DNA of 64,000 nt from assembly GCA_026417735.1 (NCBI GenBank), contig JAOACR010000011.1, positions 1-64,000 on the forward strand, written 5' to 3'. A program made the translations under genes and the position numbers. The notes under the pieces are model-generated. The model worked only from the letters and a program-made list of their open reading frames with translations, made no database searches and was not told the origin of the DNA. This document shows, one piece after another, positions 47,445-56,008 of this stretch. Every line of letters begins with the position of its first letter. The stretch's first letter is position 1. The DNA comes from Kiritimatiellia bacterium (lineage in GTDB: Bacteria > Verrucomicrobiota > Kiritimatiellia > PWTM01).

Positions 47445-48491
47445 CTAGCGCTGGCCGTCCAGCTCAATCATCGCCTTCAGCACGCCGTCGCGCAGCCCTT
47501 CGACCAGCTCGAACGCCTCTGCGGCGCGCTCGAGCGGATAGCGGTGCGTGATCATCCAGCGCGCGTCGACGCGGCCGCTCGCCAGCATCTGCAGTGCCGG
47601 TTCCGCACAGTGCGCCTGACGGCGCACGTTCTGAAACCGAATCTCCCGGCGGCGCGCCAGATCAATCTGCAGGGAGATTCGCTCCACCGACGGAATACCA
47701 ATCATCGAGAGCGTCCCGCCCGGGCCGAGCATCCGCAGGGCCTGGTCCACCGCGGACTGCTGACCGCAGCACTCGAACACCACATCCAGCCCCAGCGGCT
47801 CGCGCCGCGCCAACTCGCCCACTGGATCGTCGCGCTCCGGGTCGCCCGCCCACACCGCGCCCGCCCGCCTCGCCGCCGCGCGCCGCTCTGGCACCGGATC
47901 GGTCGCGTACACCACCGCCGCCCCCTCGGCCCGCGCCGCCAGAATCACCGAAAGCCCGATCGGACCCGCGCCCAGCACCGCAACCCGGCGCCCCACCATC
48001 GGTCCGCTCTGGCGCACTGCATACACCGCGATCGCGAACGGCTCGGACAACGCACCCAGATCCTCGTCGGCCCCGGGCGGCAACGGAAGGCAGTTCGACT
48101 CGGGCATCACGATCATCTCCGCGAGGCAGCCTTCCAACTGGTCGGGACAGCCAAGAAACTTCAGTGCCCGGCAGGTGTTGGGCCGCCCGCAACGGCACTG
48201 ATCACACGCACCGCAGGACACCGCCGGCTCCACCGCGACGCGGTCACCCGGCCTCACGCCGCGCACCGCGGGCCCCACCGCGTCGACCACGCCGGCGCAT
48301 TCGTGGCCCACCGCGAAGGGATAGCGAACCACCTGGCTGCCGATCCGTCCCTCCGCATAGTAGTGAATGTCGGAGCCGCACACTCCCACCCGCGTGATCC
48401 GGATGCGGACGTCGCGCGGTGTGCGCAGCTCAGGCAGCGGGGCGGACTGCAGTTCCAGCTGCCGAATGCCGGTCAGGCGAAGAATTTTCAT
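47445..48491 (-). CDS. zinc-dependent alcohol/polyol dehydrogenase
   Basis: A 348-residue medium-chain dehydrogenase of the sorbitol/xylitol/threonine dehydrogenase group. Catalytic zinc ligands: Cys38 (GVCGSD), His63 and Glu64 (GHECAGVV). The structural zinc Cys are at 93, 96, 99 and 107. The Rossmann motif is AVLGAGPIGLSVILAARAEGA. It oxidises a polyol or secondary alcohol with NAD(P). Its ATG overlaps the hydE stop by four bases (ATGA), so it is the last gene of a coupled dnaE-hydE-adh transcript. The substrate cannot be fixed from sequence. Confidence 0.9.
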   Translation of the reverse strand: MKILRLTGIRQLELQSAPLPELRTPRDVRIRITRVGVCGSDIHYYAEGRIGSQVVRYPFAVGHECAGVVDAVGPAVRGVRPGDRVAVEPAVSCGACDQCRCGRPNTCRALKFLGCPDQLEGCLAEMIVMPESNCLPLPPGADEDLGALSEPFAIAVYAVRQSGPMVGRRVAVLGAGPIGLSVILAARAEGAAVVYATDPVPERRAAARRAGAVWAGDPERDDPVGELARREPLGLDVVFECCGQQSAVDQALRMLGPGGTLSMIGIPSVERISLQIDLARRREIRFQNVRRQAHCAEPALQMLASGRVDARWMITHRYPLERAAEAFELVEGLRDGVLKAMIELDGQR

Positions 48492-49558
48492 CGCGAGGGC
48501 GCTTCCCTCCGCTCGCTGGCGGCGGTGGTGCGCGGTTCGCGGAGCGCGTCGCCGCGGCCGATGCCAATGCGCCGCCCCATCGCGGCGAGCCGCAGCGCGA
48601 CACAAGCGGCGCAGTCGCCCGGCTCCTCGTCCACGCACGGTTTGTTCGGGTAGAGCAAGTAGTGCCGCCGATAGCGCCGCGGCGTCATGTTGGGCATGAA
48701 CACGTTCGCGCCACACTGCAGCGCACGGTCGCGACCGCCCGGCAACGCCGCGTCGAACGCGGTCGTTGCGGGGATGTGCGCGCGCGGCTGCAGCCGCCGC
48801 AGCGCAGCGATCGCCAGAAACCACATGTCCGGATCGTGCGCCCATGCGTTGGGCTGGCCGGCCAGCGGCGTGTTCGGATGCGGCAGGAACGGTCCGATGC
48901 CGGCCATGTCCAGGTCGAGCGCGCGGCACAACAGCAGGTTGTCCGCGAGCCGCTCCACCGTTTCGCCGGGCAGACCGATCATGAATCCGCTGCCCACCTG
49001 CACCCCCAGCTCGCGCAGGTGCTCGAGGCAGCGCAGCCGGTCCGCCAGCGTGCTGCCGGGATGCAGTCGCGCAAACGCGTCCGCATCGGAAGTTTCAAAC
49101 CGCAGTAGGTAGCGATCCATGCCCGCATCGCGCCAGCGAGCGTACACGTCGCGCGGGCGATTGCCGACCGAGACCGTGATCGCCAGCGGCGTCGTCGAGC
49201 GGATTTGCCGGATGATGTCGGCCAGACGCCGGTCGCCCTCGGCCGACGGCGCCTCACCAGACTGCAGCACGATCGTGCTGGCGCCGCGTGCGGCCATCGC
49301 CCGAGCCGCCTCGAGGATCTCCCCCGCGTCCATCGTGTATCGGTGCACCAGGCGGTTCGACCGGCGCAGCCCGCAGTAGAGGCAGTCGTTGGCACAAACG
49401 TTCGAGAACTCCACGATGCCGCGCAGCCACACCTCGTCGCCCATCCACTGCCGTCGAACGCGGTCCGCCTCGCGCCACACCGCCTCTCGTTCCGCGCCGC
49501 GCGCCCGGAGCCAGCCGAGCACATCGGCACGGGTCGGCACCGAGGGGGGCGCCCTCAT
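48488..49558 (-). CDS. hydE: HydE-like radical SAM protein
   Basis: HydE takes part in building the diiron subcluster of [FeFe]-hydrogenase with HydF and HydG. 356 residues. The radical SAM cysteines Cys55, Cys59 and Cys62 (NVCANDCLYCGLRRSN) keep the CX3CX2C spacing, and HRYTMDAGEILEAARAMAARG, IVLQSGEAP and VGSGFMIGLPGET are family-like. A C-terminal set of Cys (CVDEEPGDCAACVAL) may hold a second cluster. PylB-type methylornithine synthase is the main alternative, but there are no pyl genes nearby. Its ends overlap dnaE and the dehydrogenase gene by four bases each. No hydF, hydG or hydrogenase gene lies in the window. Confidence 0.8.
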   Translation of the reverse strand: MRAPPSVPTRADVLGWLRARGAEREAVWREADRVRRQWMGDEVWLRGIVEFSNVCANDCLYCGLRRSNRLVHRYTMDAGEILEAARAMAARGASTIVLQSGEAPSAEGDRRLADIIRQIRSTTPLAITVSVGNRPRDVYARWRDAGMDRYLLRFETSDADAFARLHPGSTLADRLRCLEHLRELGVQVGSGFMIGLPGETVERLADNLLLCRALDLDMAGIGPFLPHPNTPLAGQPNAWAHDPDMWFLAIAALRRLQPRAHIPATTAFDAALPGGRDRALQCGANVFMPNMTPRRYRRHYLLYPNKPCVDEEPGDCAACVALRLAAMGRRIGIGRGDALREPRTTAASERREAPSR

Positions 49559-52500
49559 GCGACCGGCTCCGTGCGCGCAGGCCGCACAGGGCGGGGAGCC
49601 GGCGTCTCCACCGGCATCGGCATGGCGCGGATGGCAGCCTCGCCCACCAACCCCGCCAGTCGCTCGACAAGCGGCTTCCCCACCGTGACGCTCCAGGCGG
49701 GCCCCGCGCGGATACGCAGACGGCGGGGCGAATCGCTCCACTCGACCTCGAACTCCACCGGGCGCGTGCCGTGGTGGGCGCGCAGCGCATCTTCGAGCGC
49801 CGACAGCGCCTCCGCGTCGTCCAGCATCGCCGCCGGCAACCGCACCGTGAGCCTGCCGACACAGCGGTTCAGCGCCTCTTCCACCGACATCACCCGCTCC
49901 GCCGCCAGACTCACACGGTTCTGGTAGTTCGCTTGCACCATGCCCTCCACCACCACCACCGCGCCCTCGCGCAACAGCTCAGGCGCACAGCGCTCCAGCG
50001 CATCCGGAAACAGCACCACCTCGAGCTCGCCCGTTGCGCCGTCCTCGATCGTGAACACCGCCATCCGCCGCCCCATCGTGCGGCCGCGCTTCACCGTCTG
50101 ATACGTGAGCCGCGCGATCGCACCACCGACTCTCACCGGCGGTCCGTCACCGGGCGGCGGCGGGTGCGCCAGCGAGAGCGATACCGGCCAGCGCAGCGCG
50201 GCCAGCGCCCAACGGTGTTCTTCCGTCGGATGGCCGGTCAGGCTCAGCCCGAGCGTCTCCCGCTCCGCCGCGAGCAGCTCCGCCAGCGACCACCGCGGCA
50301 CCTCCGGCCAGCGGCGCATGCCGGTGAGCTCCTCGGCGCCGAACAGCGAGAGCTGCCCGCTGGCGCGGTCCTGTGCGGCGTCCGCGGCGGAGGCGAGCAC
50401 CGCGTCCAGCGCCGCCAGCATCTGCGCGCGGTGCGACCCTCCGCAGCGGTCGAACGCGCCGCAGCGGATCAGCGCCTCGATCGCGGCGCGGTTCACCGCG
50501 CGGCGATCCACCACGCGGCAAAAGTGGTCCAGGTCCGCAAATCGACCCACCTTCCGCCGCGCCTCGAGGATCGCCCGCACCGCCGCCTCGCCAACCCCTT
50601 TCACCGCCGCCAGCCCGAACCGCACCGCCCCATCGTTCACCGAAAACTCCACGTCGCTCAGATTGATGTCCGGCGGCAGCACCGGTACGCCGGACTTCAC
50701 CGCGATCGCGATGTACTGGCCGAGCTTTTCGATCTTGTCGCACTCGAAGGTCAGGGTTGCGGCCCAGAACTCGGCGGGATGATGCCGTTTGAACCAGGCC
50801 GTCTGATAGGCGAGGATCGCGTAGCCGGTGGAGTGCGCCTTGTTGAAGCCGTAGCCGGCGAAGCGGCTGATCAATTCAAACAGCCGCTGCGCCTCCGCCG
50901 CGCCGATGCCATTGCGCCGCGCGCCCTCGATGAACGCCGCCCGCTCGCTCTCGATCACGTCGCGCTTCTTTTTCGAGATCGCCTTGATCAGCGTCAGCGC
51001 GCGGCCCAGCGGCAACCCGCCGAGCCGGTTGAGCACCTGCATCACCTGCTCCTGGTAAATCATCACGCCATACGTCTCGGCGAGGATGTCGTCCACCAGC
51101 GGATGAATGCGCTCGACCGGCTCGTGGCCCGCCTTGCGGCGGCAGTAGCTGGGGATCAGCTCCATCGGTCCGGGACGGAACATCGCGTTCGCGGCGATCA
51201 AATCCTCGATGCGCGTCGGCTGCATCTCGATCAGCACGCGCTTCATCCCGGGCGACTCAAACTGGAAGACCGCGTCGGTGTCGCCAGCGCGGAACAGCGC
51301 ATACACCGCGTCGTCGTCGAGCGGCAGTTGGTCGGGATCCACATCCACACCGGTGCGCTGACGGACCAGCTCCCGGGCCCGCTGGAGCACGCTGAGCGTC
51401 TTCAGCCCCAGCAGGTCCATCTTCATCAGACCGACCTTTTCACAGGTCGGCCCGTCCCACTGCGTGATCGTGTCTGGCCGGTCGCTCGGCCGGCATAGCG
51501 GCACAATCTCCTCCAGCGGGCGGTCGCAGACCACGACCCCGGCCGCGTGCACGCCGGCGTGCCGTTGAGCCCCTTCGATTTCCCGCGCCAGGTCAATCAG
51601 CCGCCGAGCCTCGGGATCTCGGTCGTACTCCGCGCGCAGCTCCGGCGCGGACGGTGGCGCGCCGCTGTCCTCCTCGTCGCCCTCGTCCTCGTCACCCTCG
51701 GTCAGCCCCAGCAGCGCCGCCAGCGACGTGCGCGCTCCCTCCGGAATCAGTTTGACGATCTTCTCCACCCGGTCGAGCGGCCACTTGAACACGCGCGCAA
51801 CATCCCGGACCACCGCGCGCGGTTTCAGCGTGCCGTACGTGATGATCTGCGCAACGTGGCCGTACTTCTGCCGCACATACTGCAGCACGCGCGCACGGCC
51901 GACCTGGCAGATGTCAATATCCACATCGGGGTCTTCCTTCCGCTGCGGGTCGGTGAAACGCTCGAACAACAGCCCGTAGCGGATCGGATCAACATTCGCG
52001 ATACCGAGCGCCCAGCCGAGCAACGTTGCCACGCCGCTGCCGCGCGGGGCGGCCGGAATGCCGTTGCGCCGGGCAAACTGAACGAAGTCGTTGACGATCA
52101 AGAAATACGAACTGTATCCCTTGCCGGCGATCACCGCGAGCTCCCGATCGAGCCGCTCGCGATAGGGCGCGGGGGGCTCGCGGCCGCCGAAGCGGGCGCG
52201 CAGCCCTTCGTGCGCGAGCCGGCGCAGGTACTCGTCGGGCGAGCTGCCATCCGGAGTGGGAAACTGGGGCAGATGCTTGCGCGAGAAGTCGAGCCGCAAA
52301 TCGCACATCTCCGCAATGCGCAGCGTGTTCGCCACCGCCTCGGGCCACTCCCCCAGCGCCTCGGCCATTTCGCTGGGGCTCTTCAGGTACAGTTCCTCGG
52401 GATGGTCGAGCGCATCAGGATCGTCCGCGGTGCGTTTCGTCGAGATGCAGGTGAGCGTGTGGTGGGCCTCTTTGTCGCAACGGCGGAGAAAGTGCACGTC

Positions 52501-53115
52501 GTTGGTGCCCACCAGCCCCAGCCCCAGATCGCGCGCCAGCCGCACCAGTTCGGGGTTGATCCGGGTCTGGTCCGCAACGCCCTGGTTCTGAATCTCAATG
52601 AAGAAACGATCGCGCCCGAAAATGTCGCGGTACTCGCCCGCGATGCGACGTGCCTCGTCCTCGCGACCGGCGAGCAGCGCGCGCGGGATCTCCCCGCTCA
52701 GACACGCAGAGGTGCAGATCAGCCCTTCGTGGTGCCGCGCCAGCAGCTCCCGGTCGATCCGGGGTTTGTAGTAGAACCCTTCAAGAAACGCCTGCGTGCT
52801 GAGCGTGCGGAGGTTCGCCCAACCCCGCTCGTTCATCGCCAGCAGCACCAGGTGCGCGGCCGCATCGCGCGCGCTGCCGTCGCGCGAAAAGCGCCCGCGC
52901 GGCGCCACGTACGCCTCCATCCCCAGAATCGGCCGCACGCCAGCCTTTTGCGCCGCGAGATAAAACTCGATCGCCCCGTACAAGTTGCCGTGATCAGTCA
53001 GCGCGATCGCCCGCATGCCCAACTCGGAGGCCTTCGCCACCAGCGAGCTGATGCGGTTGCCGCCGTCCAGCAACGAATAAAACGAGTGAACGTGGAGATG
53101 AACGAAGTCCGCCAT
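49555..53115 (-). CDS. dnaE: DNA polymerase III alpha subunit
   Basis: The replicative polymerase, 1186 residues. The PHP domain has HLHVHSFYSLLDG and ALTDHGNLYGAIEFY. The catalytic acidic residues are PDVDIDIC (two Asp) and KPRAVVRDVARV (third Asp). Further family motifs are RGSGVATLLGWALGI, HAAGVVVCD, FNKAHSTGYAILAYQTAWFKRHHP and an OB domain near 1000 (AVFTIEDGATGELEVVLFPDALE). An acidic stretch (GDEDEGDEEDSG) is an unusual insertion near residue 485. Start at MADFVHLHVHS (53115) by homology; the frame is open six codons upstream. The stop overlaps the hydE ATG. Confidence 0.95.
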   Translation of the reverse strand: MADFVHLHVHSFYSLLDGGNRISSLVAKASELGMRAIALTDHGNLYGAIEFYLAAQKAGVRPILGMEAYVAPRGRFSRDGSARDAAAHLVLLAMNERGWANLRTLSTQAFLEGFYYKPRIDRELLARHHEGLICTSACLSGEIPRALLAGREDEARRIAGEYRDIFGRDRFFIEIQNQGVADQTRINPELVRLARDLGLGLVGTNDVHFLRRCDKEAHHTLTCISTKRTADDPDALDHPEELYLKSPSEMAEALGEWPEAVANTLRIAEMCDLRLDFSRKHLPQFPTPDGSSPDEYLRRLAHEGLRARFGGREPPAPYRERLDRELAVIAGKGYSSYFLIVNDFVQFARRNGIPAAPRGSGVATLLGWALGIANVDPIRYGLLFERFTDPQRKEDPDVDIDICQVGRARVLQYVRQKYGHVAQIITYGTLKPRAVVRDVARVFKWPLDRVEKIVKLIPEGARTSLAALLGLTEGDEDEGDEEDSGAPPSAPELRAEYDRDPEARRLIDLAREIEGAQRHAGVHAAGVVVCDRPLEEIVPLCRPSDRPDTITQWDGPTCEKVGLMKMDLLGLKTLSVLQRARELVRQRTGVDVDPDQLPLDDDAVYALFRAGDTDAVFQFESPGMKRVLIEMQPTRIEDLIAANAMFRPGPMELIPSYCRRKAGHEPVERIHPLVDDILAETYGVMIYQEQVMQVLNRLGGLPLGRALTLIKAISKKKRDVIESERAAFIEGARRNGIGAAEAQRLFELISRFAGYGFNKAHSTGYAILAYQTAWFKRHHPAEFWAATLTFECDKIEKLGQYIAIAVKSGVPVLPPDINLSDVEFSVNDGAVRFGLAAVKGVGEAAVRAILEARRKVGRFADLDHFCRVVDRRAVNRAAIEALIRCGAFDRCGGSHRAQMLAALDAVLASAADAAQDRASGQLSLFGAEELTGMRRWPEVPRWSLAELLAAERETLGLSLTGHPTEEHRWALAALRWPVSLSLAHPPPPGDGPPVRVGGAIARLTYQTVKRGRTMGRRMAVFTIEDGATGELEVVLFPDALERCAPELLREGAVVVVEGMVQANYQNRVSLAAERVMSVEEALNRCVGRLTVRLPAAMLDDAEALSALEDALRAHHGTRPVEFEVEWSDSPRRLRIRAGPAWSVTVGKPLVERLAGLVGEAAIRAMPMPVETPAPRPVRPARTEPVA

Positions 53116-53192
53116 CGTCGAACTCCGGGGCACCGCCCGGCCGGTCCACTATACCCCGCCGGGCGTCGCGGTCCAGCACCGCCAACGCCGGC

Positions 53193-53630
53193 TCAGACCA
53201 GATGGTGAACGAGCCGCCACATCCAGTTCGCCAGCAGAACGCCGAGCGCAACCCACCCCGCCTGTCGCAGCCGCCGCCGCCGCACCGCCGGCTCCACCGG
53301 AATCGCCACCGGCCGCCCGCGCAGGAGCGCAGCCGCGCCGGCCAGCGCCGCCCCGCCCAGCCCCATCGTCACGCCGAACGCCGCCGGACAGTCCCGCGCC
53401 GCTCGCCCCCACTGCCCCCGCAACACCGCCTGCACGCCGCGCGTGTAGCCGCAGGTCGGGCACGGCCAGCCCGTCCACCGCCGAAAACGACACTCCAGCG
53501 CCGGCACACCCCCCGCCGGCAGCCAGTACGCTGCTCCCAGCGCCGCAAGGCTGAGCCCCAGCGCCACCGCGGCGCTGCGCCTCACCCTCCGCGCGGCCGC
53601 GCCCCAACACGAGCGCCCCGCATCACACAC
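53193..53630 (-). CDS. DUF2752 membrane protein
   Basis: 145 residues with the DUF2752 signature CPTCGYTRGVQAVLRGQW and preceding CRFRRWTGWPCP. Two or three hydrophobic segments are predicted (VALGLSLAALGAAYWL, TMGLGGAALAGAAALL, GWVALGVLLANWMW), so it is a small inner-membrane protein of unknown function. The GTG start overlaps the end of the DUF6485 gene by eight bases. It is upstream of dnaE with 77 bases between. Confidence 0.8.
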   Translation of the reverse strand: MCDAGRSCWGAAARRVRRSAAVALGLSLAALGAAYWLPAGGVPALECRFRRWTGWPCPTCGYTRGVQAVLRGQWGRAARDCPAAFGVTMGLGGAALAGAAALLRGRPVAIPVEPAVRRRRLRQAGWVALGVLLANWMWRLVHHLV

Positions 53631-53826
53631 GTCCGTCCCTCACCAGCCGCGCAAACGCCTCAAAGCTCCGGTCCCACGTCCGCTCCGCATCGGGCGGAAA
53701 ACAACACGCCGGCAGCTCCCGCGCCGCCAAATGGGCGCGCAGACATTCGCAACAGACGCCCTTACGCGAACAGGGTTCATACGTGCAGTTGCAGTTGCGT
53801 CGGTTCGCACTGGTCCGGCATTCCAT
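53623..53826 (-). CDS. DUF6485 cysteine-rich small protein
   Basis: 67 residues starting MECRTSANRRNCNCTYEPCSRKG and continuing with CCECLRAHLAARELPACCFPP and a helical end RTWDRSFEAFARLV. This is the DUF6485 family, with eight Cys that may bind zinc or a cluster. GGAG lies about nine bases before the ATG at 53826, which fixes the start; a TTG six codons upstream is in frame but overlaps that site. Its stop overlaps the DUF2752 GTG, so the two are coupled. Function unknown. Confidence 0.8.
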   Translation of the reverse strand: MECRTSANRRNCNCTYEPCSRKGVCCECLRAHLAARELPACCFPPDAERTWDRSFEAFARLVRDGRV

Positions 53827-53978
53827 CGCTCGATTCTCCTGCAACAGATCTTAGCATGCGGAACCTGCCGGCGCGGAGAACACACGACTCCTTGTGCGCG
53901 ACGAGCACCTCTCCTATGCTGCAGCCAGGACCGGCCGCGCGGACGCCGCAGTCGCGGTTGGGCGAAGGGGGCCACACC

Positions 53979-55430
53979 ATGTGCCGGGCAGTCTGGCTGG
54001 CGACAGCGCTGGCGGGTGTTGCCGGATCGCAGAGTCCGGTACCCGCGGCCGAACGTCCCCACATCATCTTCGTGATGGCCGACGATCTCGGCTGGGCACA
54101 GACCGGCTATCGGGGCCATCCGGTCTTGAAGACCCCCCACCTCGACGCCATGGCGGCCGCCGGGCTGCGGTTCGAACGCTTCTACGCAGGTGGTCCCGTC
54201 TGTTCCCCCACCCGCGCCACAGTGCTGACCGGCCGCACCCACGACCGCTGCGGAACGTTGAACCACGGCCATGCGCTGCGGCGCCAGGAGAAAACGATCG
54301 CACAGGCGCTGGCTGCGGCCGGCTACCGCACCGCCCACTTCGGCAAGTGGCACCTCAACGGTTTGGCCGGTCCCGGCGTGCCGGTGCTCGCCAGCGATGA
54401 ATACCATCCGGGCGTCTTCGGTTTCGAGGAGTGGGTGTCGTCCTCGAACTACTTCGACCGCGACCCGCTGCTCGGCCGTCGCGGAACGGTCGAGCAGTTT
54501 CAGGGGGACTCCTCAGAAGTGATCGTCGCGGAAGCGATCCGCTACCTTCGCGAGCAGGTCGGCACCGGCCGTCCGCTGTTTCTGGTGATCTGGTACGGCT
54601 CGCCGCACAGCCCCTGGCGCGCCTCGCCGCCGGACCGCGCCGCGTTTGCATCGCTTGGGCCGGACTCGGCCGAGCACCACGGCGAGATCGTCGCGATGGA
54701 CCGCAGCCTCGGTGCGCTGCGCGCCGCGCTCCGCGAACTGCGGATCGCGGAGAATACGCTGCTGGTGTTCTGCAGCGACAATGGAGGCCTGCCGAAGATC
54801 CGGCCCGACACCGTCGGCGGATTGCGCGGGCACAAGGGCACGCTGTACGAGGGCGGTATCCGCGTGCCGGGCATCATCGAGTGGCCGGCGGTGATCCGGC
54901 CACGCGTCACGAAGTTCCCCGCCTGCACGATGGATCTGTTCCCCACCGTCGCCGACATCCTCGGGCTGGCGCCGGAGGTGTTCATTCAACCCATCGACGG
55001 CATCAGCCTCCGACCGCTGTTTGAGCGCGAGCTCCCCTCCCGTTCCCGCCCGATCGGCTTCCGCTATCAGCGCCAGGCCGCCTGGATCGCGGACCGATGG
55101 AAGCTCGTGGTGCCGAAGTTTCCAGACGGGCCCGCCGAGCTCTACGACCTGGAGACGGATCCGGCGGAGAGCCGCGATCTCAGCGCTGAGCAGCCGGCGA
55201 TCGCGGAGCGGATGAAGGTGGAGCTGCTGCAGTGGCTGGCCAGCGTCGAGGCGAGCTTTGCCGGCCGCGACTACCCCCAGCGGCAGCTCGAGCGCCCCGA
55301 TCCACCGCGGACGATGTGGTGGAACTCGCCACTCTACCAGCCCTATCTCGAGGCGTGGCGCGCGCGCTGGGAATACGCGAAGGTGCTCGCCACACCGCGC
55401 CGCGGTCCGCGCGAGGATGAACCGCCGTGA
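53979..55430 (+). CDS. secreted sulfatase 1 (S1 family)
   Basis: 483 residues with a signal peptide (VWLATALAGVAGSQSPVPAA). The sulfatase signature is CSPTRATVLTG with Cys75 as the formylglycine precursor and Arg79; metal ligands are Asp35/Asp36 (MADDLGWA) and CSDNGG, and GKWHL holds the conserved Lys and His. The C-terminal subdomain has AAWIADRWKLVVPKFPDGPAELYDLETDPAESRDL. It hydrolyses a sulfate ester, presumably on a sulfated polysaccharide, outside the cytoplasm. The maturation enzyme is not in the window. The ATG at 53979 follows AAGGGG; longer frames upstream are not sulfatase. Confidence 0.93.
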   Translation: MCRAVWLATALAGVAGSQSPVPAAERPHIIFVMADDLGWAQTGYRGHPVLKTPHLDAMAAAGLRFERFYAGGPVCSPTRATVLTGRTHDRCGTLNHGHALRRQEKTIAQALAAAGYRTAHFGKWHLNGLAGPGVPVLASDEYHPGVFGFEEWVSSSNYFDRDPLLGRRGTVEQFQGDSSEVIVAEAIRYLREQVGTGRPLFLVIWYGSPHSPWRASPPDRAAFASLGPDSAEHHGEIVAMDRSLGALRAALRELRIAENTLLVFCSDNGGLPKIRPDTVGGLRGHKGTLYEGGIRVPGIIEWPAVIRPRVTKFPACTMDLFPTVADILGLAPEVFIQPIDGISLRPLFERELPSRSRPIGFRYQRQAAWIADRWKLVVPKFPDGPAELYDLETDPAESRDLSAEQPAIAERMKVELLQWLASVEASFAGRDYPQRQLERPDPPRTMWWNSPLYQPYLEAWRARWEYAKVLATPRRGPREDEPP

Positions 55431-55448
55431 AACTGCGCGCACACTGCG

Positions 55449-55952
55449 GTGCTGCCGCAGACCACCGCGTGCAGCGCAACGACCCCGCCCACGACGCGAC
55501 CGAATTTCCTCATTGTGCTCCGGGACGATGACACCGCGCACAACCTGCCGCCCCTGGCGGACCGATCGCCCGCACGCCGTCGCCGGAGCGTCTTGCGCGC
55601 GAGGGGCGCGTGCTCGACCGCGCCGACGTCAGCAGAGCGATGTGCCGGCCGCACCGCGCAGAGCTCCGCTCGGGCCTGTTTCCGCGGCCCAACGCATGTG
55701 CCTGGAACCACCCCGCTTCGTCGCCCGGCCCCCCTCTGCCTCCCCACCGCGGCGCGGCTGTGGCCGATGGGGCGCCACATGCGCCGGCTGGCTGAGGAGT
55801 TCTGCAACACTGCCGCGGAATCGCCGGACTTGAACCCCCGCGCCGAAGACCCCGTCTGCGTGACGATCCGCGTGCCTCGCCACAGGACACGCGACCGGTC
55901 GGATTTTGATGCCGCAGTGGATAGAATGAGGGCGGTCACGGCCGCTTGCTAA
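55449..55952 (+). pseudogene. degraded sulfatase gene
   Basis: In one frame at 55493-55540 the sequence reads RPNFLIVLRDDDTA, the N-terminal strand and metal-binding DDD of a sulfatase. From about 55570 the continuation is found in the next frame: AREGRVLDRADVSRAMCRPHRAELRSGLFPRPNACAWNH, where CRPHR is the CxPxR formylglycine motif. That frame hits a stop at 55793-55795. The downstream 150 bases keep only unalignable sequence. The gene has therefore lost its frame and most of its C-terminus and cannot make an active enzyme. It lies between two intact sulfatase genes and was probably one of them or a paralogue. Confidence 0.8.
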
Positions 55953-56008
55953 GCGGCACGACCACAGCGGCAGGGAGACTCGGAACCGCCGGATCGGAGG
56001 AATCGACG

